Source of the DNA: Aureococcus anophagefferens
Lineage: Eukaryota; Sar; Pelagophyceae; Pelagomonadales; Pelagomonadaceae
Length of the DNA stretch: 23,925 nucleotides
Direction of reading: 5' to 3'
Assembly (NCBI RefSeq): GCF_000186865.1
Contig: NW_008705595.1
Location: 172,520 to 196,444 of the forward strand
Each line of letters starts with the position of its first letter. Position 1 is the first letter of the stretch. Made by a program: the position numbers and the translations under genes. Below are positions 10,701 to 18,900 of this stretch, piece after piece. The notes under the pieces were generated by a model. That model worked only from the letters and a program-made list of their open reading frames with translations, ran no database searches and was not told where the DNA came from.

Positions 10701-13281
10701 TTTAGTTGCGCGGCCTTTGCCGCCTGATTTGAATCTAGAAGGTATTGGAAATGATCCTGCCGCATTGAATTAGCATCTGGGTGCGATCGCTCTTCTGCAA
10801 TTGCCACGGCACGATCAAAGTTGTGCAGCTGCTGATGCATTTGGATAGCTTCGTCAGTTTTCCCTTGAACTAACAGAATAGTCTCCGCTTCCTTTGCATC
10901 TTTTCGAAGCAAGGCATGCCTTGCTCGCACCAGGAAGTAGTCTGGCCCCATAGCACTTTCGATGATGAGTTTATTGAGCTTGTGCAAATATCGAGCGCGG
11001 CCAACGTTCCCCAGAGCGGCTGCACAACGCTCCGCAATGAGTAAATTCCCACCCAAAAGTGCCATTTCCTCGAGTTTTTTCCACATGCCTTCAGCCTCTG
11101 GTGAGAGCTCCAATAACTCAAGAATGTCTGCAGCACGCTCATAGGCACGATCATCAATAGCGGTACCAAATTGGATGAGAGCCTCGTCGAGCAAGTAGGA
11201 TGCCGTTGAAAGTTGTTCGTCAACTATTACCTCTGTACGACCGTTGATGCGCTCTATGTCTTCAACATCGCCCTTGATCTGGTGAACAGTAACTTGGTCA
11301 GGAGTATGAATATTATACCATACACACAAGTTGTTGCGGTTTTGCGCAACAACCACGTCAGAGTCGGGAACCCACTGGACATAGGTGCAGTAGTTTAAGA
11401 GCGTGGTCCGTGTTTGTGTTTCAATATCATATAAGTGTAGCTGACGACGCCGGTCTCTGAAAAGGAGCAAGGAAGCCCGCCCATTCAACTCAAGCCAGTC
11501 AATTTTGGAGTCTTGGGACACTGTCGTTGAACTCCCAGTCACAAGATCTTTGATATTGATAGTCTGTGCATCCAGCAAGTATGCAATTTTCTTATTATCC
11601 GGCCAGCTTGATCGTTCACGCTCGTCATCCAAAGGCGGATTGCCATCCGTTGGGTTAGGGCGTTCATTTATTCTCACTGAAAGAAGGTGACCCGAGATGT
11701 GGTCGGTGCGCACAGTTCCAAGTGCTTCATTGCAACCATACTCGACGAGAGCCAATTCCCCAGCATGATACACAATACAGCAGACTGGATTATCAAACAC
11801 AAATTTTTCGTTTCCTCCATTTGACCAAGATATTTCGGAGAGTTTGTAGGTGGCTAGATCACCGAGTAGCAAAGTTTCAGTCGACGTGCCGTGATCCGTA
11901 GTGTTTGCAACCACGTAGCGGTCTTGAAAGATATTGATCTTAGTTATCTCACATCCATAAAGAGATTTGAGCACAATGCGAGTGCCCGTTTCAAGACGCT
12001 TGACAATCACTTGAGAAAGCGAGGAATATGTGAACTCAAACTTACCCTTGTAACGATATCGCCGCACACAAGCATCATAAAGATCAAGAGAACCAAACAG
12101 AGATCCAATGGCTAGTCGAGTGCCATCGTTTTTCCAAGCTACTGATGTTACCGCGTAGAGATTCTCGATCACCTTGGGTCCTATCTCCTCCCACAAATCT
12201 TGTCGTTGCTTGTATGTGTAGGTGTAAAATGAATTCCAATTGCCAAGCACCACGGTCTCGCCAGTGGGATTAAATGCGGCAATTGTAAACTCACCACAGA
12301 AACAGCTACCCTTCGGATTGGGCTCGGCATCACCGCCACGAGGCGAGTCTGAGTAATCAAACCTTTTTTCGATCCCCCCCTGATCGTCGTAAAACACCAC
12401 TGTGCCGTCGTTCCCACCAACGACGATCGAGTGCCCCCAGGCAAGTGCATACGGTACACACCTAGAAGAATTTTGTTAAATAAATCGGTCGGTCACTGAC
12501 ATGACACGGAAAGAGGGCGAATGATGAGCTATTTTTGTATTGACAAGACCACCTCCAGCCTGCATTGGAGATACTGCGTCAGATCGGGCAAGGGAAACGG
12601 AAATCAGACGCGTATACAGGCCTGGTGAAAGAAGAATCGGTGGATTGAGCCATCAATATGTGATGAACAAACTCCGTGCCCATCAGTCGAACTTGCCACC
12701 GCGCACACATATGAATCTGTAGTGTACAAAGTTGCCGGTTTATTGGTACGAAGCTGGCCAACTTTGACCTTGCCTTCTGCAAGTCCGTACCTGTCGGACA
12801 GGTGATCACAGAGCTATTTGAAATTTAAATTTGGAATGAGGATTCCATTGCCAAGTGTTGTCCAAGGCGCGGGGTGTGACACGAGCTCATTTGGCCTGCT
12901 TGAAGGCCATGTTAATCCAGTAATTGGAGAAGCTTGCAAAAACTTGTTACAGATAGATTTTTTATCCCCCCATTCTAATCCAAGTTTGTACACAAAAACG
13001 ATGTTATCGCTCTGGGCAATGGCTAGCTTGGAAGAGTCTGGAGAGAAGTGCATGGCCCTCACAACATATGTTTTGGGACCCTTATCTGCCGGCTTCGTGG
13101 AAAATTTGTCAACGGGATCCCCTTGGTCGTCAAAGAGTCGCACGACTCGGTCCATGCCACACACTGCCAGCTTGCGGTTATTCGGCGAATAGCAAATAGC
13201 TGTAATCTTGCCATCGTGAACCCTCCCCGAGGTGGTGCCCCCATTAGCGGGTAACAGAGTGCACAAGTGACGAAGCTGCAT
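7761..13281 (-). CDS. IFT172: Intraflagellar transport protein 172, 4 exons, one frameshift
   Basis: IFT172 is the largest peripheral subunit of IFT complex B; it links trains to cargo and acts in turnaround at the ciliary tip. Its presence implies a flagellate stage. Exons on the minus strand: 13281-12881, 12790-12618, 12573-12501, 12461-7761. The start MQLRHLCTLL matches the family. Two WD40 propellers (DKFSTKPAD, HFSPDSSKLAIAQSDNIVFVYK, WGDKKSICNKF, LVEYG, VRINERPN, VDWLELNG, VAQNRNNLCVWYNIHTPD, FGTAIDD) precede a long TPR-like solenoid (DYFLVRARHALL, MYKKQRKYDAMVQLVEKH, FEFALLNRYIDLTEAIEEG-like end, CIVTGYPV). With one missing base near 9730 restored the length is about 1782 aa, close to the animal protein (about 1750). 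Frame is lost exactly inside the conserved ..RIAKLHGG|.KRVAYAWALSLGG.. stretch, with no room for an intron. The exon 3 donor is ambiguous: gtcagt at 12500 or GC at 12518. Confidence 0.95.
9722..9740 (-). other. Apparent 1-nt frameshift inside IFT172
   Basis: On the minus strand the frame encoding MWEEAMRIAKLHGG reads into QSA and a TAG, while the conserved continuation KRVAYAWALSLGG starts within the same bases in another frame. One extra A in the AAA run (plus-strand ttt 9730-9732) restores HGGQKRVAYAW. Both sides are conserved, so this is an indel in the sequence or the gene, not an intron. Confidence 0.85.
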
Positions 13282-13427
13282 AACTTACGACTGCAGTTTG
13301 ACTCAAGTTAAACCGTTCACGTATCGCGCTGTCCGTAGGAAGTTAGGATAGTTTATTACAATAGTAGCCCTAACGTTATGACCGTCGCTTAAAATTACCA
13401 AAAAAATACTTGGGGTGGTAATTCGCC

Positions 13428-13447
13428 GGTAATTACTAGTAATTACC
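13428..13447. promoter_or_regulatory. Perfect 20-bp palindrome with GGTAATT half-sites
   Basis: ggtaattactagtaattacc equals its own reverse complement. Two further half-sites lie just upstream: AATTACC at 13393-13399 and GGTAATT at 13417-13423. It sits 147 bp upstream of the IFT172 start and 650 bp upstream of the LHC start. The sequence shows the symmetry directly; a role as a binding site is inferred. GGTAAT fits the degenerate plant GT-element pattern (GRWAAW), but that link is weak outside plants. Confidence 0.5.
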
Positions 13448-13502
13448 AGAGAGAGATATCAGTTCCCGAGTACCGCGGCATACAGCGCCCCAAGTGCGCA
13501 CG

Positions 13503-13538
13503 CCGTCGCCAGCGACTGCTGTCGCTCGCTGGCGACGG
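13503..13538. repeat. Perfect 13-bp stem hairpin
   Basis: Arms 13503-13515 (ccgtcgccagcga) and 13526-13538 (tcgctggcgacgg) are exact reverse complements around a 10-nt loop. It lies at the left part of the GC-rich island, ~110 bp before the orphan exon. Confidence 0.9.
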
Positions 13539-13650
13539 GGCGCGTCGCCACCTGCCCGTGCGTGAACCCGGGCCCGTTGCCAGCCTCCCCCGCACGCTCG
13601 ACACTCGTTGTTGGGCCTCTGCGGCGGGAGCCGCGCGCCCCACGTCGAGC

Positions 13651-13827
13651 ATGGCGACGAACCTCGTCGACTGGTTGGACGCCGACGGCGACGTGGAGCA
13701 TGTGCCGCCGCATGTCAAGCAGGCCCTCGAGGCCCCGTGGCGCGGCCAGGACGACCTCAAGGGCGCCAAGGCGCGCGCGACCCTGTCCTTCTTCACCGAG
13801 GAGGCCGTCTTCACGCCCATGGATCAG
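13651..13827 (+). pseudogene. Orphan GC-rich first exon / 5' gene fragment
   Basis: An ATG opens 59 codons reading MATNLVDWLDADGDVEHVPP... to FFTEEAVFTPMDQ, then stops looking like protein at a possible donor (cag|gttcga at 13827/13828). Nearly every codon ends in G or C, unlike the mixed third positions of COPB2, IFT172 and the LHC gene around it. No further exon with this style follows before the LHC gene begins at 14099. It looks like the 5' end of a gene copied from a GC-rich part of the genome, or a gene truncated in place. I do not recognise the family; the start is a guess from where protein-like sequence begins. Confidence 0.35.
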
Positions 13828-14098
13828 GTTCGACGCACGCGCACGACGCCGAACAAGTTGACGGCCAGCAACCAGAGAGTCCAATCGATCAGTGGTCTAT
13901 CAGTTGACTCATGGACTTTAGTTACTCGCCTGGGCTCGCGCGTCTAACTTACCGGGTCGCTGGAGGCTGCAATCCGAGTCGGTCCAAATCGGCCCTCTGC
14001 ATTATGGTGGGCGCCAATGTGTTTCGGACGGCAGGCTGAGCTCTGAAACAAAATCTAGTGTCCGAGCCCAAGGCTCGTTGACGATCTTTGAGCTCAAC

Positions 14099-14879
14099 AT
14101 GGCACGACCGGCGCTAGTCTCGCTCTTGGCCCTAAAGGCCGCAACTGGATTCGCGCCTACGAAACCGATGAAGCGTGCCTTTTCACTGTTCGCTGAGAAT
14201 TCTGAAGCATTTCCTTTTCTGAACCGCCCGGAGAAACTCGACGGTCTGTCGGTGTCGTTTATGTCGACTAGGACACTTATTCTGGTAGGCACGATGATCG
14301 GCGACGTTGGGTTTGATCCGCTCCGACTTGCTGAGGTGCAGGTGGACCTAAGTTACGCGCGTGGTGCTGAAATAAAGCACGGGCGCATTGCAATGCTCGC
14401 TGGCAAGCCGTGTCTTCGAATCCAGCTCAGGGTAATTCAGGTAATGTCACCAATGTTCGCATCAGGCAACTGTCGGATTCCTCGTACAAGAATATGTTCA
14501 CCTTCCTGGAGAGGCCTACCAAAATTCGCAACCGCACACATGCCCTGAGTCTTGCAATCATCCTTCTTATACCTGGCGCTTGATCACTCTCATTGTCATC
14601 CATAGGCTCAAGGCGCCGTGGACTGTGCCATGGGCAGCTAATTTCCAGATCTTGCTACTTGCAGGCTGCGTCGAGCTTGCCACTGCAGACAAGACTTACG
14701 GCGACACACCGTGGGACCTCGGATTTGACCCACTCTGCTTCCAGGAGGGCAAGTCACAAGCAGAACTTGATGACCTTGCTCTCAAGGAGCTCACAAACGG
14801 CCGTCTCGCTATGATGGCCTTCGTCGGTATGACAGTCCAGACGCTACTCTTTGACAAGCCACTCCTCTCCTTTTCGTAG
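14099..14879 (+). CDS. Light-harvesting chlorophyll a/c-type antenna protein, 4 exons
   Basis: A plastid antenna protein that binds chlorophyll and carotenoid in the thylakoid membrane. Exons 14099-14243, 14289-14398, 14466-14548 and 14606-14879 sum to 612 nt, 203 codons plus stop, normal for red-lineage LHC/FCP proteins. The presequence MARPALVSLLALKAATGFAP is a signal peptide ending in an ASAFAP-like site with Phe at +1, the mark of bipartite targeting into a complex plastid. The mature part reads [21 protein letters not shown]. Helix 1 carries AEIKHGRIAML (Glu-Arg chlorophyll motif), helix 2 is ANFQILLLAGCVELATADK, then GDTPWDLGFDPL and helix 3 KELTNGRLAMMAFVGMTVQTLLF. Exon 2/3 joining needs a GC donor. 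Subfamily (Lhcf, Lhcr-9-like, Lhcx) cannot be settled by eye. Confidence 0.93.
14399..14465 (+). other. Probable GC-AG intron in the LHC gene
   Basis: Joining CTC at 14398 to GCAACTGTCGG at 14466 gives GRIAML-ATVGFLVQE, exactly the expected family sequence, and keeps the total CDS in frame. The donor is gctggc; the acceptor is catcag. The only in-phase GT alternative (14431) would insert ten residues into transmembrane helix 1. Confidence 0.6.
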
Positions 14880-15330
14880 CAGTGTCTTGGCCTGAGTGTT
14901 CCAGGTAATCTGGACATATTCCGATTGGTCGCGGACGGAACCCTCAGTATCAGCCAGCCTATCCGCAATATGCGGCATGGAGTAAATTTGCCGCGAGCCC
15001 TGGGTCCGAAATCACACACCAATTACCCATGATTAACGCCACAAAAAACGTGGCCCAGGAACCCGCGGTCAATCACGCGCGACCCTGGCGCGACCCCCCC
15101 CGCCTGCCGACCCGTCTGGTTATTGACTGAGTCGCCAGGACGAGTTGGACACGGGAAACCCAACGAAGCTGAGTTTTAGAGCTGAGTTTGCGACTTGCCC
15201 CCCTCCTTAGTCGCCCTTAGGAGCCCCGGGCCTGGCGCCATCTCTGCCCAGGGAGCCCGAGCAGGGAGCCCGTAGGGTCCGTGGGATGGCGGCGAGGTGC
15301 GAAGCGGGGTCGGGGGGGGGGCTCTTCCGG

Positions 15331-15356
15331 GCCGCCGCGCGGCCGGTCGCGGCGGC
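15331..15356. repeat. 9-bp-arm GC hairpin
   Basis: gccgccgcg and cgcggcggc are perfect reverse complements around an 8-nt loop that is itself nearly self-complementary. Such stems are expected by chance more often in DNA this GC-rich. Confidence 0.8.
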
Positions 15357-15454
15357 TGGTACTGAGACTACTGAGTCCCAGTATGGGGGGCGGCCTGCCA
15401 GCCCGCGGGAAAGCCTTGAACCGTTCAGGCTCCTAGGTCCCAAATTACGTGACG

Positions 15455-15525
15455 GCGTTTTTTACGTGAGCCGTCGCCACAGCGTTTGTTACGCGTCTTT
15501 ACTCGTATTTCACGCGTTTTTTACG
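15455..15525. repeat. Three spaced copies of a 12-bp motif
   Basis: gcgttttttacg occurs at 15455-15466 and 15514-15525, with a one-mismatch copy gcgtttgttacg at 15482-15493. Related shorter phrases lie between them. Confidence 0.8.
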
Positions 15526-15968
15526 CGGAGCTGTTTTTTTGTCTTATTTTTTTGTTTCCGCCGGGGGTCCGAGATGCAAACGGCGTCGATTTAGATTAGA
15601 AACCGCCCTCACCTCCTTTCCGTCGACTAGGACGCCCGGAACGCGTCCCAGGCATCTGGAACGGCCAGGAACCAACGTTTCGACCCGGTATCGACCCGGG
15701 AGGCGTTCGCGGCCCGCGAAATCGACGGCTCCCAGACGCCCGCCACGACGTGCGAACACGCGCGTTCAAGAAGTTCGCGCGATTTGGACGCGGCGCCCCC
15801 CCCCAGGACCCTCCCAGCTTAATCGTGACGCTCAGTCCGCCAGGAACCGGCGTCCGGGGACTGCCCTTGCTATTTGAGCTGTGGTGGCTGGGCTGATCTA
15901 GGAGTCACCCAAAGGAAGGCTTGTGTCCCCTGATTTGTGAGAAACGTCGCCCCTTAGGTGGCATCGAC

Positions 15969-18900
15969 TCAAGGCAAAGCATGGTCATTGACTGCCGTGG
16001 CCACCCGACGCGCACATGCTTCCGCGGCGGCGAGCGCGCTGGCGTCGTTCCCTGACCAACCGCGGCAACACACGCCGGATTGCTCGCCAAGACGCCTCCT
16101 CAGCTCGCTTAGGAGCAACACGTAGCGCGGTGCGCGCTGCACTGGCAGGATGGCTAACGATGCAAGGGTGAGCCGTCGTGTGTTCGCCGGCTGGAGCTCG
16201 CAGCACTTTAGGAATGCCTCAACAGTCTTCGACTTTGCCCGCAGCGCCGCGAGATCATCCCAGGCCACCGTGTAACTCGCCACGTAACACCCGTAGCACC
16301 TGACCAGCTCCAGCTCATGCGCCTCGAAGCAGCCCCGCCAGTCGCCGCTCTGCTCCGCAGCGCGCAGCGCGGCGGCGAAGCGGCTGGCAAAGGCCACGAT
16401 ATCGTCCAGCGGGCCAAAGAGCCGCTGCGCCGCGCTGCTAACCTCCGCGCCGTCGACGCCGTCAACGACAGCCACACCGGCATCAATTTGCGATCCCCAA
16501 AGCCGCAGAGGCGCGGCAAAGACCTCAGCTAGAATGTTTAAATCGACCACCATCCGCTCTTCGGTCTCACCAAATTCAGCAGCTGCCTGCATAACACCCT
16601 CCATCCGTCGACAAGCTGGCACGCCATCCAGAAGTGAGAGGACAGCTGTCACACCAGGCGATGGTGAGATCAAGCGCCGAAATGAGTCACGGAGAAGGCA
16701 CAGAGCGCCAGCAGCCTCACCCGGTATGTCGTGCCGAGGTATCGGGTGCCAGAAGTGATGGGGGATTTCACTATCAATGTGCTCAGCGACAGTCGCGGAT
16801 AGTACATACGCCAGTGTACTTGCGGTTGTCTTGTTTCCGACAGAAAGATGCCCATCAAAGCGTTGCAGGTCACCGAGGCGGGACTGTAGCTCAGCAACAG
16901 CCACATCAGCCAAGAGCCTGATGGCAAGGGCCTGAATTGCACCAGACGTTGAACTTAACAGATGAACAGCGTGTTGCACGACAGTCACGCCAAGATTGGC
17001 ATGATGGTGTGCCACAACGCAGATATAGTCTTTATCTGCGACGTGGCCTGCTCCGAGTCGCTTCCACGCAGCATCAAGTGTGGCAATAGCGGAAATACGC
17101 ATATGAGCAAACCTGAGCCCCGATGCGGTGAGGACGTAGCCAAGTTTAATGTCTGTCATGCATGTTACATCTGTTCCAGGGGAGTGAAGAAGTGCGAGTC
17201 CAAGGCTAAAAAACTGACCAGAGTCAGCGGTCATCGGGTCAGCAGAGTCAGCACCACCCTGCGGTCCGCTGCTGGAGACAACAGTGGCAGCCTTGTCCAG
17301 AACTTGGGAGCACGCTAGCGACGTGCACGCGTTAAGTACGGGCCAAGCCAACGAAAATGGTTGCGCCATAAGAGCCCGGCACGCCCGAAGCTCTGCGTTT
17401 ATCACGCGTGGATTGTCGGCGATGCCTCCAACTCGCAACATTGCAAGAGTTGCCATAGTGCAATCTTGGAAGGAGTCGCGCTGCAGGCCTCCAAAGGGGG
17501 GTTGCTCCTCTGCACCGATCACCTCAGCGTCCACGTGGAAGCTAGACGAGGAGCGGTACGAGGAAGTTTCATATCGAGGTCCAGCGTCGACCTGGTCTGT
17601 GTACCACTCCATGAATGCCGTGGATGCCACCTCCGTTAACCATCCAGGTAAAAATACAGTGGCCAGCATAGATGCATCATTGATCTCCCCGTTGGCTGTA
17701 GAGATAAGTTCACTGATTGCCTGTGCTCCAAGTCCCCAGCAAAGCACCAGATTATCTGAAGTAACGCATCCAATCCGAGCTGCATTTGCGCGTTTTAGTA
17801 TATCAATGACGGCCATTCCAATTTTCAAAGCCAATGCCTGACGACCCTGGCGCAGGTGGCACACTAGTGGCATCCGTGAAATATCTCGAAGAAAAACGAG
17901 CTCGCCAATAGCCGCATCAATACTGAATTCGTTGAATTGGCTTGGGATCGCATCAATAAGGAGAATGGCACGCTCTGCAGTTGTTGCAAGGGGGAAACAG
18001 CCTTGCAGTGCCTCTAATGTGCCGGCAAGCGCGCGTACGCTGAGTTGTTGCGCGTGGGATATCCATGCTAAGCGATCTGTCTTCAAGAACATGCGGCACA
18101 CGAGTCTGAACACCTCGTCGACGAGGTCGAGCATCAACGGGGCTGTGTGGTCTGGTTTCTCACGTGATGCTCCACCGGAGCGCACGTAGCTAGCACAGCA
18201 TATTGCGAACAAAGCATCTAGGGATGCGACTGTCTCAGTCAGTGCAGACCGCCTCTGCTCCTCACCAGTTCCATCATCGTCCCAATCGGCACCAAGGACA
18301 TCCAACCACTGAAGTGGAGCGGCAACCGCAGTCATGAGTGAAACATGCAATTCTGGTTGAGCTGGGGTATTCGATGGTGCTAACGATGGTTGTGAAGATA
18401 GCTCACGAGCGGCCGAGATCTCAAGAAACCGATTCCACTCGTGTTCGGCAACTCCCTCTTCCGTGTAAGAAGAACTGCCTTTCAAGGATAGCTCCCTGGA
18501 CACACCAGGGCGTGTCAAAAGTTCGACTTCACGTGGGATGGCATCAATAGCCGTCTGCTCGGCGGTGCGTGACGAGGATGGGATCCAAATTTCCATCATG
18601 GGACTAGGGGTGCGCTGCTTGTTATCATCGGAGGGGGTTCCGTGGTGTGATACGCGCGAGGTATGCATCGGTGGTGGTGGACTTTCATGCAGAGGTGACG
18701 TGGGCACCTCTGACTCCAGTGTTGGTGGCCGTAGTCCTGGGAGAAAACTACTGATATCAGCGGCGAGAGCACGTCTGAGGGAAACTCTGTGAATATGTGC
18801 ACGACCTGGTCGTATTGCGAAGTTTGCGAGGGTTGTTGCAAGCGTTCTAAATGCAGCAGCAGGTTCTCCTGGCGCGCGCTCTGTCAGAAAAATATCTAGG

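Larger units (their letters stand above)
13282..14098. other. Divergent intergenic region between IFT172 and the LHC gene
   Basis: This 0.8-kb stretch separates two divergently transcribed genes, so both promoters should lie in it. The part next to IFT172 is AT-rich and carries four GGTAATT/AATTACC half-sites, two forming a perfect palindrome. The middle (about 13450-13850) is a sharply GC-rich island with a 13-bp hairpin and an orphan exon. The final ~150 bases before the LHC start are of ordinary composition. No TATA box is clear. Confidence 0.6.
14880..15968. other. GC-rich convergent intergenic region
   Basis: It lies between the 3' ends of the LHC gene (+) and the GEF gene (-). I recognise no gene. 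A 9-bp-arm hairpin (gccgccgcg 15331-15339 with cgcggcggc 15348-15356) and three copies of a gcgttt(t/g)ttacg motif are the only clear structures. The open frames near 15540-15880 are GC-rich and of a basic, low-information character on both strands. Confidence 0.6.

Noticed and set aside
13428..13447. RFX X-box in the IFT172 promoter
   Set aside because: The X-box needs GTTRCC/GGYAAC-type half-sites; the palindrome has GGTAATT/AATTACC instead.
15905..15968. PH domain after the DH domain
   Set aside because: Downstream frames on the minus strand give short basic sequence with stops and no PH-like pattern.
16970..17840. Plus-strand open frames opposite the GEF gene
   Set aside because: They are antisense shadows of a continuous conserved coding exon.
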